Assembly (NCBI GenBank): GCA_028283725.1
Contig: JAPWKC010000003.1
Coordinates: forward strand, 496,001 to 560,000
Length of the DNA: 64,000 bases
Source of the DNA: Neorhizobium sp.
GTDB lineage: Bacteria > Pseudomonadota > Alphaproteobacteria > Rhizobiales > Rhizobiaceae
Reading direction: 5' to 3'
Part shown: in pieces, positions 45,854-54,754 of the stretch
Layout: each line of letters opens with the position of its first letter
How positions within the stretch are numbered: the stretch's first letter is position 1
Translations under genes and position numbers: made by a program
Notes under the pieces: model-generated
Database searches by the model: none
Told to the model about the DNA's origin: nothing
The model's input: only the letters and a program-made list of their open reading frames with translations

Positions 45854-47152
45854 TCAATTGCCGACATTTGAGGTGGCGGGCGTCGCTGGCTGAGTGCCGG
45901 CGGCAGACGCGAGATCGGCAGGCTTTGCCGCGACCGGGCGGATATGGTCGCCATCGCGGACGAAGGCACCGGCCTTGGCGACGACCTTGTCGCCGGCCAC
46001 AAGTCCCTGCGCGATCTCGACATAGCCGGCATCCTCGATGCCGGTTCTGATCGCCACCTGGCGGACGGTGCCGTTCTCGACCTTGCGGGCGGACGAGCCC
46101 TTTTCGCCGGTCGTGACGGCCGCGAGCGGCAGAGCGAGCGTATCCTTCTCCTGGACGATGATCTCGGCCGTCGCGAACATGCCGGCACGGGCACCGGTAT
46201 CGTCATCGATCACCACATGGACGGCGCCGAGCCGCGTCGTCGCATCGACGGTCGGCGAGACGAGGCGCACCTTGCCCTCGATGCGGATCGAGCCGCCGGC
46301 GACGCTGACGGTTGCGCGCTGCCCGACCCTGACCTTCTGGATATCGGTTTCGGAGAGATCGGCGACAAGTTCGATCGCACCGTCGCGGATGACGGTGAAG
46401 AGCGGGTCGCCGCTGCCATTGGCGATGGCGCCGACGCGGGCGTTCTTGTCGGAAACGATGCCGGCGACCGGCGTCTTGACTGCGGTTCTGGCGAGCTTGA
46501 GATCGGTATCGGCAATCTGCGCGTCTGCGACCTTGACGTCGGATTCCCCGACGGAGACGGTCTGCCTGGCGGCGTTCAGGCGTGCCTGCGCCACCTCGAA
46601 CTGGGCGCTGGCAGTCTCGACCTGGGACTGGGTGTTGGTGCCGCTTTCGCTGAGTTTCTGGGCGCGATCGCGCTGGCGGCGGGCATCATCGAGATTGGCT
46701 TCCGCCTCCACCACCTGGGCGCGGTATTGCGCGACATTCGCCTCGGCCTTTGCCCTGTTGGCCTGATACTGGCTCTTCTGCAGGACCAGTGCATCGTCCG
46801 TCAGCGTCGCAAGAACGCTGTTGGCGGCAACTTCGCTGCCGATATCGACATTCAGCGCCTTGACCGAAAGACCATCGACCAGCGGCTGGATATAGACCTC
46901 GTCGACGGGCTTGACGGTGCCGCTGGCGATGACGCGGTCGGTCATGTGGCGCTTGACGACATCGGTGACGACGATGGCGGGGAGGCGGGTTTCGTTGGGC
47001 TGTGCGGCCCCGGTTGCCGGCGGCGCCGGCTTTTCTTGCGCCTGCGCCTGCGCGTTCAAACCGGCAAGGCTTGCGGTGGCGAGGAGTATGGCGACGGTCG
47101 CCGACAGGAGGGCGGATTTCGGGCGTCGGTCGAAGGTTGTGCGGCGTGCCAT
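45854..47152 (-). CDS. RND efflux periplasmic adaptor (membrane fusion protein)
   Basis: 432 residues. Signal peptide to about residue 40 (AQAQAQ-EKP), barrel-sandwich half VIASGTVKPVDEVYIQPLVD, a long alpha-hairpin (about 120-200, YQANRAKAEANVAQYRAQVV), the second lipoyl half TPVAGIVSDKNARVGAIANG and beta-barrel domains. No lipobox Cys is seen. It ends nine bases before the RND transporter gene, so the two form an operon. Connects the pump to an outer-membrane channel. Confidence 0.92.
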   Translation of the reverse strand: MARRTTFDRRPKSALLSATVAILLATASLAGLNAQAQAQEKPAPPATGAAQPNETRLPAIVVTDVVKRHMTDRVIASGTVKPVDEVYIQPLVDGLSVKALNVDIGSEVAANSVLATLTDDALVLQKSQYQANRAKAEANVAQYRAQVVEAEANLDDARRQRDRAQKLSESGTNTQSQVETASAQFEVAQARLNAARQTVSVGESDVKVADAQIADTDLKLARTAVKTPVAGIVSDKNARVGAIANGSGDPLFTVIRDGAIELVADLSETDIQKVRVGQRATVSVAGGSIRIEGKVRLVSPTVDATTRLGAVHVVIDDDTGARAGMFATAEIIVQEKDTLALPLAAVTTGEKGSSARKVENGTVRQVAIRTGIEDAGYVEIAQGLVAGDKVVAKAGAFVRDGDHIRPVAAKPADLASAAGTQPATPATSNVGN

Positions 47153-47643
47153 GCAATCATTCCGGGAGAGCGATCAAATCGGTCAGACCGGACCTTGCCG
47201 ATTGCGCCCCTCCTCTGCGCAACCAGCCGGACAGAGGTGGTGGGGGCGTACCCCGTTTGCAAGGCCATGACCGCAACACCACTTCGGCTCCATCGCATGC
47301 CTTCATGTGGCGAGATGGATCGGTTGCGACGGTTTTACGTGGTTGGACGGGGTAAATCAACCGGAGGGCAGATCGGGCCGTGACGAGACGATGGCCGGAA
47401 CCATCGATCTGACCTCGGTCTGCCCAGCGCTCTGGCCTGTCGGCCATCTCCTCCCCGCAGGCGGGGATAACGATATGCCGCGCTCGTCTGTTGCGACGAC
47501 CTGTCGGACATACGTCCGGGTGAGGCTCTCGCCGCTGTGGCGACGACCCGGATCGCTAGGGTCCGTATGGGACGGTGGCGGATACGGTGGGGTGGGAGGC
47601 GGCCTTTTCCGTGGCCGCCTCGCGCAGTTTCAAGGAGCTTGGA
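47153..47643. other. 491-base non-coding region with palindromic repeat-like DNA
   Basis: No supported gene. The stretch 47434-47466 has two short palindromes in a row: GGCC-TGTC-GGCC (47434-47445) and CCCCGC-AG-GCGGGG (47453-47466), with a TCTGCCC start around 47420. This resembles the extragenic palindromic repeats common in rhizobia, which is an inference. The promoter of the RND operon should lie at the left end. Confidence 0.45.
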
Positions 47644-48630
47644 TCACTTCACCGCGGCGTCGGTGATTTCGCTCGTGTAGGCGCCCTCCGGCTTTTTGGT
47701 GATGATCTTCTGATCGGTCAGGGCCTTCACCGTGCGGTCGTAGGTCGCCATGTCGAGCTTGCCGTTGCCGATCAATTTGCCGACTTCGCCCATCATGCGC
47801 TTCTGGTGGTTCTCGTCCTGGCCGCCATTGTCCATGACGATTTCGGCGGCTTCATCCGGATGTTCCAGCGCATACTGCCAGCCCTTCATCGAGGCGCGGA
47901 CGAACTTGACCATATCCGCCTTGAACTTTTCGTCCTTCAGCTTCGTCTCGTTGACGTAGAGGCCGTCTTCCAGAAGGTCGATGCCGAGCTTGGTATAGTT
48001 GAAGACAACGAGGTCTTCCGCCTTGAAACCGGCATCGATCGCCTGCCAGTATTCGTTATAGGTCATGACCGAGATGCAGTTCGCCTGTTTCTGGACGAGC
48101 GGCTGCACGTCAAAGCTCTGCTTCAGCACGGTGACGCCATCGGCGCCGCCATCGGTCTTCAGGCCGAGCTTGTTCATCCAGGCGAAGAACGGATACTCGT
48201 TGCCGAAGAACCATACGCCGAGCGTATGTCCCTTGAAATCGGCTTCGGTCTTGACCGGGCCATCCTTCGGGCAAATCAGTTCGAGGCCGGATTTCGCATA
48301 GGGCTGGGCGATGTTGACGAGCGGAACGCCCTTTTCGCGGGCGACCAGTGCGCCGCCCATCCAGTCGACGATGACGTCTGCGCCGCCGCCGGCGATGATC
48401 TGTTCGGGGGCAATGTCCGGGCCGCCCGGCTTGATGGTGACGTCGAGGCCCTCATCCGTGTAGAAACCCTTGTCTTTGGCGACGTAATAGCCGCCGAACT
48501 GGCCCTGAGCGACCCATTTCAGCTGCAGCGTCACCTTGTCTGCGGCAGATGCCTGTGCGGCGGCAAGCGACATCGCTCCCATCACTGCGCCGGCCATCAG
48601 GCCCTGCACCAGTTTTTTCCCTTGTAGCAT
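47644..48630 (-). CDS. NMT1/THI5-type ABC transporter binding protein
   Basis: 328 residues. Signal peptide to about residue 30 (AAAQASA-ADK). The mature start VTLQLKWVAQGQFGGYYVAKDKGFYTDEG is the hallmark of the pyrimidine-precursor/NMT1 binding family, followed by PDIAPEQIIAGGGADVIVDW. The start at 48630 has GAGAGGG about 8 bases upstream. With two permeases and an ATPase on the same strand it completes an importer. Position beside hydA and rutR suggests a pyrimidine, hydantoin or N-carbamoyl substrate; thiamine precursors are the other option. Confidence 0.88.
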   Translation of the reverse strand: MLQGKKLVQGLMAGAVMGAMSLAAAQASAADKVTLQLKWVAQGQFGGYYVAKDKGFYTDEGLDVTIKPGGPDIAPEQIIAGGGADVIVDWMGGALVAREKGVPLVNIAQPYAKSGLELICPKDGPVKTEADFKGHTLGVWFFGNEYPFFAWMNKLGLKTDGGADGVTVLKQSFDVQPLVQKQANCISVMTYNEYWQAIDAGFKAEDLVVFNYTKLGIDLLEDGLYVNETKLKDEKFKADMVKFVRASMKGWQYALEHPDEAAEIVMDNGGQDENHQKRMMGEVGKLIGNGKLDMATYDRTVKALTDQKIITKKPEGAYTSEITDAAVK

Positions 48631-48685
48631 TGCGTTACCCTCTCTTGTTGCCCGGCCCCACGGTGAAGGCTCGGGATGTTGGCGT

Positions 48686-49843
48686 CTAACCCCCACGGTT
48701 AGACGGATGCCAGAAGGTCGTCGTCCTTTCGATAAGGGCGATGACCCCGTAGAAGACCGATCCGGCAAGCGCGGCCACCGCCACCTCGGCCCAGACCATG
48801 TCGACATTCATGCGGCCGATCTCGGTGGAGATGCGGAAACCCATGCCGACGATCGGGGTGCCGAAGAATTCCGCGACGATGGCGCCGATCAGCGCCAGCG
48901 TGGAATTGATCTTCAGCGCATTGAAGATGAAGGGCATGGCCGCCGGCAGGCGCAGTTTGACGAGCGTCTGGCCGTAATCGGAGGCGTAGGAGCGCATCAG
49001 GTCACGCTCCATCGGGCCGGTGGCGGCAAGGCCGGCAACCGTGTTCACCAGCATCGGGAAGAAGGTGATGATGGTGACGACGGCTGCCTTTGACTGCCAG
49101 TCGAAGCCGAACCACATGACCATGATCGGGGCGACGCCGATCATCGGCAGTGCCGACATGAGGTTGCCGATGGGCAGGAGCCCGCGGCGCAGGAAGGTGA
49201 CGCGATCGGCCAGAATGGCGGTGACAAAGCCCGCGCCGCAGCCGATGGCATAGCCTGCGATCACCGCCTTGAAAATCGTCTGGCGCACGTCGTCGAAGAG
49301 AACCGGTATGGAGGTCACAAGCCTTGCCGCAATCGCCGACGGGGGCGGAAGCAGGATGAAGGGCACGCCGGCGCCACGGGTGAAGGCTTCCCACAGAATG
49401 AGGAGCCAGGCGCCGAAGATGGCCGGGATCAAAAGGCGAAGCAGCTTGTCTGCGGGTTTCGAGGCCGTGTGTATCGCAGACAGCGCCGTCACGCAGCGCC
49501 AGGCGAGAAGCCATGCGGCCATGATCAGCGCGGCAAAGGCCAAGGTTGCCTTGCCCTCGTTGCCGGCAAGACCTGACAGCAGCAGCCATGCGGCACCATG
49601 GGCGCCGATGAAGAGGATGGCTGCAAGTGTGACCGGGCTGGACGTGACGAAGCAGGCAAGGGCCGCGACGATGACGGGAGCGAGGATGAAGCCGGTCTCC
49701 GTCGCGCCGTAAGGTGTTGCAGCATCGGCGGCCATGAGCGGCAGCGAGGCGATGGCCACCACAGCAAGGGCGAGGGCGCCCAAGGCCTGCCATTCGTTGA
49801 GAAGACGCGCGATGGGCAAGCGGGTGTTATGAGAGGTCATCAT
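48686..49843 (-). CDS. ABC transporter permease, long N-terminal membrane region
   Basis: 385 residues. The C-terminal about 250 residues are a SsuC/TauC-like BPD_transp_1 permease (WEAFTRGAGVPFILLPPPSA, coupling loop YGQTLVKLRLPAAMPFIFNA). The first 130 residues add four hydrophobic segments not usual for this family. It follows the second permease at a distance of about 370 bases that carries a dispersed repeat and decayed duplicated DNA. Pairs with the 50213-51118 permease as a heterodimer. Confidence 0.87.
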   Translation of the reverse strand: MMTSHNTRLPIARLLNEWQALGALALAVVAIASLPLMAADAATPYGATETGFILAPVIVAALACFVTSSPVTLAAILFIGAHGAAWLLLSGLAGNEGKATLAFAALIMAAWLLAWRCVTALSAIHTASKPADKLLRLLIPAIFGAWLLILWEAFTRGAGVPFILLPPPSAIAARLVTSIPVLFDDVRQTIFKAVIAGYAIGCGAGFVTAILADRVTFLRRGLLPIGNLMSALPMIGVAPIMVMWFGFDWQSKAAVVTIITFFPMLVNTVAGLAATGPMERDLMRSYASDYGQTLVKLRLPAAMPFIFNALKINSTLALIGAIVAEFFGTPIVGMGFRISTEIGRMNVDMVWAEVAVAALAGSVFYGVIALIERTTTFWHPSNRGG

Positions 49844-49869
49844 GCCGCGCGCCTTCCCGTCTTCCTACT

Positions 49870-49971
49870 AGAGCATTTTCGCCTTTCTTCGAAACGCGAA
49901 ACTGCTCTATCTCTTTGTTTCCACGCAATTCCGGACGCAAAACCGGTTGCCACTTTTGCTGGAATTGCTCT
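49870..49971. repeat. Rhizobial-type dispersed palindromic repeat (about 102 bp)
   Basis: Bounded by AGAGCA (49870-49875) and TGCTCT (49966-49971). Internal blocks include CTCTTTGTTTCCACGCAATT and CCGGACGCAAAACCGGTTGC, which match a repeat family I recall as very common between genes in Rhizobiaceae and Brucellaceae. It has no coding content and is probably a non-autonomous or RNA-level repeat. Family identity is from memory. Confidence 0.7.
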
Positions 49972-49974
49972 AAT

Positions 49975-50310
49975 TTTACGGGCGGCGAGTTTTGCGGCAA
50001 TGCCGTCAGCCGCGACCGGAACGGCGGTCGATGCGTGCCGTTGGGCGGGTTGGATGAGCGGACGGGTGTTCGCGAGGCCCATCATTCTGCAGGCCCTCCA
50101 GTTCGGGCACCGATGGCGCGGTCGGTGCGTTTGGCCACCATGCCGGCCGCCGCAGCCGGAAGAGCGGACAGGGTATGCCATGCGACGGGCAGGCCGGTGA
50201 CGAGAAACCCCCTCATGCCGCACGCCCTCCAGTTTGTGCGCCCATGGCACGGGCGACGAGTTTGGAGGCGATCCCGACCGCGGCGACCAGAAGAGCGGCC
50301 AGGACCGAGC
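49975..50310. repeat. Decayed tandem duplication of the permease 3' end
   Basis: Three related blocks about 120 bases apart: 50213-50310 (inside the permease gene), 50091-50180 and 49975-50035. Shared landmarks are CCCTCCAGTT, the GATGGCGCGG/CATGGCACGG block, GCGAGTTT, and CCGCGACC...GAAGAGCGG-like segments. The outer two copies have drifted and have no complete gene. They are likely remnants of slippage or unequal exchange at the end of the permease gene. Confidence 0.6.
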
Positions 50311-51118
50311 CGGCGACCAGGGCTGCCCAGATATCGATCGTCTGGCTGTAATAGGAGCCGGCAAGCAGTTTCGATCCGAGCCCGGCGACGGCACCCGTCG
50401 GCAATTCGCCGACGATGGCACCGACGAGGCTTGCCGCGACCGCGACCTTCATCGAGGCGAACAGGAAGGGCACGGAGGCGGGCAGGCGCAGTTTCAGAAG
50501 CGTCGCCAGCGTGCCGGCATTGTAGGTGCGCATCAGATCGAGCTGTATCAGTTCGGGCGAACGCAGGCCCTTCACCATGCCGACAGCCACGGGGAAGAAG
50601 GAGAGGTAGGTGGAGATCAGCGCTTTCGGCAGAAGCCCGGTGATGTTGACGGCGGAAAGCACGACGATGACCATCGGCGCAATCGCCAGAACCGGCACCA
50701 TCTGCGAGGCGATGATCCACGGCATCAGGCTGCGCTCCAGCGCCGTCACATGAACGATGCCGATGGCGATCAGGATGCCGAGCACAGTGCCGAAGGCAAA
50801 GCCGGCCAATGTCGAGGAGAGCGTCACCCAGCTGTGGTAGACGAGGCTGCGATTGGAGGTGACGCTGCGCATCACCGTGTTGTCGAACAGGTTCTGCGCC
50901 ACCTGATGCGGCGCCGGCAGGATCGGCTTCGGCTGCGACAGGGTCTTTGCGACGAATTCCATCGTGGTCGACGTGGTGTTGCCGCGCCGGTCGAGATCGC
51001 GCTGGAAGGGCGCGTTCATGGCGATGGCGCCGACATACCAGATGGCGATGATGGCAACCACGATGGTCGCAACCGGGATGATGTGGTCGCGGATGCGGTC
51101 GGCCGCACTATTCGTCAT
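50213..51118 (-). CDS. ABC transporter permease
   Basis: 301 residues, six main membrane segments. BPD_transp_1 domain: YHSWVTLSSTLAGFAFGTVL, MVPVLAIAPMVIVVLSAVNI and coupling loop YNAGTLATLLKLRLPASVPF. The N-terminal periplasmic loop (about 30-90) is longer than usual. It overlaps the ATPase gene by 11 bases. Its C-terminal coding end (SKLVARAMGAQTGG) is the source of the duplicated DNA downstream. Confidence 0.88.
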   Translation of the reverse strand: MTNSAADRIRDHIIPVATIVVAIIAIWYVGAIAMNAPFQRDLDRRGNTTSTTMEFVAKTLSQPKPILPAPHQVAQNLFDNTVMRSVTSNRSLVYHSWVTLSSTLAGFAFGTVLGILIAIGIVHVTALERSLMPWIIASQMVPVLAIAPMVIVVLSAVNITGLLPKALISTYLSFFPVAVGMVKGLRSPELIQLDLMRTYNAGTLATLLKLRLPASVPFLFASMKVAVAASLVGAIVGELPTGAVAGLGSKLLAGSYYSQTIDIWAALVAGSVLAALLVAAVGIASKLVARAMGAQTGGRAA

Positions 51119-51959
51119 AGCTGTGCCCCGCCCTCAAGCCTTCGCGGACGCGGTGGGCGATTTCGAGAAATTCCGGCGTCTCGCGGATATCGAGCGGGCG
51201 CTCCTTCGGCAGGGTCGATTCGATGACGTCGGTCACGCGGCCGGGGCGGGGTGACATGACGACGATCCTGGTGGAGAGATAGACGGCTTCGGGGATCGAG
51301 TGGGTGACGAAGCAGATCGTCTTCTGGGTCTCCTGCCAGAGCTTCAGCAATTGCTCGTTCAGGTGATCGCGGACGATTTCGTCGAGCGCGCCAAACGGCT
51401 CGTCCATCAAAAGAAGATCGGCGTCGAAGGCCAGCGCGCGGGCGATCGAGGCGCGCTGCTGCATGCCGCCGGAGAGCTGCCAGGGGTATTTCTTGCCGAA
51501 GTCTGCGAGATTGACGAGATCGAGCGTGCGCTTGATACGCGCCTGCCGCTCCGAAGCGGTATAGTTCATGATCTCGAGCGGCAGTGCGATGTTTTTTTCG
51601 ATCGTACGCCACGGATAAAGCGCCGGCGCCTGGAAGACATAGCCGTAGGAGCGCGCCTTGCGCGCCTCTTCCGGCGTCATGCCATTGACCGAAATTTGTC
51701 CGGAGGTCGCCTGTTCGAGATCGGCAATGACGCGAAGGAAGGTGGTCTTGCCGCAGCCGGACGGGCCGATGAAGGAGACGAAATCGCCCCGCTTCACGTC
51801 GAGATCCACATGCGAGAGCGCATGGACCGGCCCGTCATTGGTGTCGAAGGTGAGGCTGAGGTCGCGGGCCGAGACGACTGAAAACGTCTGGTCGTCCCGT
51901 GCCGGTGGCGCTGGCCGCGTCGAAGTGTCTGCTACTGGCATTTCGGATAGGGACCCCAT
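51108..51959 (-). CDS. ABC transporter ATPase (SsuB/TauB-like)
   Basis: 283 residues. Walker A GPSGCGKTT, Q-loop YVFQAPALYPWRTIEKNIAL, signature LSGGMQQRASIARAL, Walker B LLLMDEPFGALDE and switch VTHSIPEAVYL. The start at 51959 overlaps the preceding gene by 28 bases; in-frame ATG 51941 would reduce this to 10 and is equally plausible because neither has a clear ribosome-binding site. Energises the importer with the two permeases. Confidence 0.92.
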   Translation of the reverse strand: MGSLSEMPVADTSTRPAPPARDDQTFSVVSARDLSLTFDTNDGPVHALSHVDLDVKRGDFVSFIGPSGCGKTTFLRVIADLEQATSGQISVNGMTPEEARKARSYGYVFQAPALYPWRTIEKNIALPLEIMNYTASERQARIKRTLDLVNLADFGKKYPWQLSGGMQQRASIARALAFDADLLLMDEPFGALDEIVRDHLNEQLLKLWQETQKTICFVTHSIPEAVYLSTRIVVMSPRPGRVTDVIESTLPKERPLDIRETPEFLEIAHRVREGLRAGHSYDE

Positions 51960-52318
51960 GTCTTGCCGCCGGGAAGGGTGATCGCATAGCCCTTGTCGGA
52001 GAAGGCGAGTGTCGCCGTTCCACGCTTGGTATCCTCGCCATCAGCATCGCATTGCGCCGGCACGCTGTAGCCATTGGCGGTCTTGGTGGCGTTGGCGGTG
52101 AAATCGCAGGTCATTTCCGAGGTGGTGATGCCATCGTCATCCAGCGTGAAGAACGTGTCGTCGTCGCCCGGATCACCCGATTTGGCAAACAGGCAGCCGC
52201 CCTTGTTGCCGTAGGCGCCGTCGAGGAACGGGTCGGCTGCGTTTGCCGCCGTTGCGATCAGGCCCAAGGCCAAGGCCAAAGCCGGGGCCAGAGATTGAGC
52301 GAGAAGGACGTTTTTCAT
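51932..52318 (-). CDS. Small secreted protein, unknown function
   Basis: 128 residues from ATG 52318. Signal peptide to about residue 28 (ATAANA-ADP). The mature part is acidic, Gly/Asp/Thr-rich, with four Cys (GCLFAK, MTCDF, AQCDAD and the last-but-one residue CQ) that could form two disulfides. It begins one base after the hydA stop and overlaps the ATPase gene, so it is a true member of this operon. Family not recognised. Confidence 0.75.
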   Translation of the reverse strand: MKNVLLAQSLAPALALALGLIATAANAADPFLDGAYGNKGGCLFAKSGDPGDDDTFFTLDDDGITTSEMTCDFTANATKTANGYSVPAQCDADGEDTKRGTATLAFSDKGYAITLPGGKTWGPYPKCQ

Positions 52319-52319
52319 T

Positions 52320-53774
52320 TCATACTCCACTTGCCGGAATGCCGGTCCGTTCGATCCTGCGCGGCGCCGTCAGCTCCTTCCAGGTGGAAAGCGCCTTTGC
52401 CGGGGCCGGGAAGGGTTGGCGGGCGACGAACCTGCCGTCGCCTTCGCGCGATTTGATGTTGCCGTCACCATAAGCGACATTGCCGCGCGACAGGGTATAG
52501 CGCGGTAGCCCTGTCACAGTCTTGCCTTCGAAGACATTGTAATCGATCGCCGATTGCTGATTTCCGGCGGAAATGGTCTTCGACGCCCTGGGGTCGAGCA
52601 CGACGATATCGGCATCGGCGCCGACAAGGATGGCGCCCTTCTTCGGGTACAGGTTGAGGATTTTTGCGATATTGGTCGAGGTGACGGCGACGAATTCGTT
52701 CATAGTGATGCGGCCCGTCGCAACGCCATGGGTCCAGAGCATGGGGAGGCGATCTTCAAGCCCGCCGGTGCCGTTCGGGATCTTGCGGAAGTCGCCGAGG
52801 CCGGTGCGTTTCTGCGCTGTGGTAAACGCGCAATGGTCGGTCGCGACGACCTGAAGGGAGCCTGCGGAGAGGCCCGCCCAGAGACTGTCCTGATGGGCCT
52901 TGTTGCGGAAGGGCGGCGACATGACGCGGCGGGCAGAGTGATCCCAGTCCTTGTCGAAATACTCGCTTTCGTCGAGCGTCAGATGCTGAATCAGCGGCTC
53001 GCCATAGACCCGCATGCCGGCCTGACGGGCACGGCGGATCGCCTCATGCGACTGTTCGCAGGATGTGTGGACGACATAGAGCGGCACCTTTGCCATATCG
53101 GCGATGATGATGGCGCGGTTGGTGGCTTCGCCTTCGACTTCCGGCGGGCGGGAATAGGCATGGCCTTCCGGCCCGTCATTGCCTTCGTTCATCAGCCTGT
53201 CCTGAAGGGCGGCGACGATATCGCCGTTCTCGGCATGGACGAGCGGCAACGCGCCAAGCTCGGCGCAACGGGAGAACGAGGCGAACATCTCGTCGTCGTT
53301 GACCATCAGCGAGCCCTTGTAGGCCATGAAGTGCTTGAAGCTGTTGATGCCCCTTTCCTCGACGATGGTCTTCATCTCGTCGAAGACCTGCTCGCCCCAC
53401 CAGGTGATCGCCATGTGGAAGGAATAATCGCAATGGGCACGGGTAGCCTTGTTGTCCCAGCGCTTCAGGCCATCCAGAAGCGACTGGCCGGGTTCGGGCA
53501 GGCAGAAATCCACCACCATCGTCGTGCCGCCGGCAAGGGCTGCGCGGGTGCCGCTCTCGAAATCATCGGCCGAATAGGTGCCCATGAACGGCATTTCGAG
53601 ATGCACATGCGGATCGATGCCGCCCGGCATGACGTAGCAGCCGGTGGCGTCCAGCACCGTGTCGCCCGAAAGGTCCGGCCCGATCTCGACGATCCTGCCG
53701 CCCTCGACCTTGACGTCCGCCGTGTAGGTGAGGTCGGCGGTGACGACCGTGCCGCCCTTGATGACTATGGTCAT
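52320..53774 (-). CDS. hydA: Dihydropyrimidinase/D-hydantoinase
   Basis: 484 residues, cytoplasmic. The amidohydrolase metal set is complete: His56 and His58 (GGIDPHVHLE), carbamylated Lys153 (FMAYKG), His180 (HAENGD), His236 (VVHTSCEQSH) and Asp313 (VATDHCAF). Opens the ring of dihydrouracil/dihydrothymine or hydantoins to N-carbamoyl amino acids, the second step of reductive pyrimidine breakdown. The neighbouring M20 hydrolase would take the next step. About 240 bases separate it from the small coiled-coil gene upstream. Confidence 0.95.
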   Translation of the reverse strand: MTIVIKGGTVVTADLTYTADVKVEGGRIVEIGPDLSGDTVLDATGCYVMPGGIDPHVHLEMPFMGTYSADDFESGTRAALAGGTTMVVDFCLPEPGQSLLDGLKRWDNKATRAHCDYSFHMAITWWGEQVFDEMKTIVEERGINSFKHFMAYKGSLMVNDDEMFASFSRCAELGALPLVHAENGDIVAALQDRLMNEGNDGPEGHAYSRPPEVEGEATNRAIIIADMAKVPLYVVHTSCEQSHEAIRRARQAGMRVYGEPLIQHLTLDESEYFDKDWDHSARRVMSPPFRNKAHQDSLWAGLSAGSLQVVATDHCAFTTAQKRTGLGDFRKIPNGTGGLEDRLPMLWTHGVATGRITMNEFVAVTSTNIAKILNLYPKKGAILVGADADIVVLDPRASKTISAGNQQSAIDYNVFEGKTVTGLPRYTLSRGNVAYGDGNIKSREGDGRFVARQPFPAPAKALSTWKELTAPRRIERTGIPASGV

Positions 53775-54015
53775 TGCTGTTCCCTTTTTATGCTTTTGGA
53801 CCGATAAAGCTGGTCAGGCCGATGACGTAGTCCAGAACCATGTCTACGCGACGTCGATCACACTCTGTAACCTGCCCGGCCCCTTGGTCGATCCGCCTCT
53901 CGGCGCACAGGTGTTATTCTCTCGACCATCGCCTTTGACGGATATTGCAACCGTTATCGAGGGTCGGTTCAATCACTGACAAAGACGCGGAGCGTCGAGA
54001 CGCTGCCCGTCCGTT

Positions 54016-54219
54016 TCACCTATCGACGCGTTCGAGCCGTTTTTCGATCCGCAGAATGCGTTGATCGACCCGATCCAGCCGGTTCGAGAGGCTGGCATAT
54101 TGCTGCACGAGCGGGCCGAGCCGCGACCTGGCCTGCTGCATGTCGTCAGACAGGCGTTCGACGGTCGCGCGGATCGCGCCAAGATGATCGAGGACAAGGT
54201 TTTCGGTTGCGGGGGACAT
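54016..54219 (-). CDS. Small coiled-coil protein
   Basis: 67 residues, helical with heptad pattern (LVLDHLGAIRATVERLSDDM, YASLSNRLDRVDQRILRIEK). No signal peptide. The start at 54219 is chosen because the longer frame to 54279 overlaps the acetyltransferase gene. It lies between the acetyltransferase and hydA on the same strand. Resembles small proteins of unknown role; not assigned. Confidence 0.65.
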   Translation of the reverse strand: MSPATENLVLDHLGAIRATVERLSDDMQQARSRLGPLVQQYASLSNRLDRVDQRILRIEKRLERVDR

Positions 54220-54268
54220 GGTGTGCGCTCCGCGGCTTGGTTTGCTGTGGAATATAATGCCGTCGCGG

Positions 54269-54754
54269 TCACGGTACAATTTCCAATTGCGTGTCCGCTC
54301 TTGCGGATTTCACCATGAACAGGCTGTAGGGGTTCTCCTCGTAATCGGCGAAAGGGCCGCATTGGCGGTAGCCCTGCGCCTGATAAAGTTTGACCGCCTC
54401 CACATTGAGAGGACCGGTTTCGAGATAGATGCTGTGGATGCCCCTGGAGGTCGCAACCTCTTCCAGCGCTTTCAGAATGCGACGCCCCAGGCCATGGCCG
54501 CGGGCATCGTCGCGCACGAAGATCCGCTTCAACTCGGCACTGTCGCGATCCAGCATTTTCACGGCGCCGCAGCCGACGGCGCGACCGTCCAGTCTGGCAA
54601 CGACGAGCGCGATATCCGGCCGGCAAAGGGCGTTCAGGTCTACCGCAAAATTGCCCTCCGGCGGATAGAGCCCGGCCATGTACTGATCGGAAAGTGCAAG
54701 CAGGCTTGCGACCTCCGGCTGGTCGGCGGGTTCGATGGCAATCGTTGCCGTCAC
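54269..54754 (-). CDS. GNAT-family N-acetyltransferase
   Basis: 161 residues from GTG 54754, which overlaps the hydrolase stop (GTGA). GNAT motif A is clear: LKRIFVRDDARGHGLGRRIL with the R/Q-x2-G-x-G/A acetyl-CoA loop, then IYLETGPLNVEAVKLYQAQG (motif B) and a PFADYEENPYSLFMVK end. The acceptor is unknown; in this operon an amino acid or amine from pyrimidine breakdown is possible. Confidence 0.85.
   Translation of the reverse strand: MTATIAIEPADQPEVASLLALSDQYMAGLYPPEGNFAVDLNALCRPDIALVVARLDGRAVGCGAVKMLDRDSAELKRIFVRDDARGHGLGRRILKALEEVATSRGIHSIYLETGPLNVEAVKLYQAQGYRQCGPFADYEENPYSLFMVKSARADTQLEIVP

Noticed and set aside
42212-45871. Plus-strand open frame of about 1200 codons opposite the RND transporter gene
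   Set aside because: Antisense shadow in GC-rich DNA. The product is rich in Asp, Arg, Gly and His without domains, while the minus strand encodes a complete RND protein.
50082-50720. Minus-strand frame ending in RAIGARTGG-like sequence, apparently a second permease end
   Set aside because: It reads a duplicated, drifted copy of the permease 3' end in another frame; the upstream part is a shadow of the real permease.
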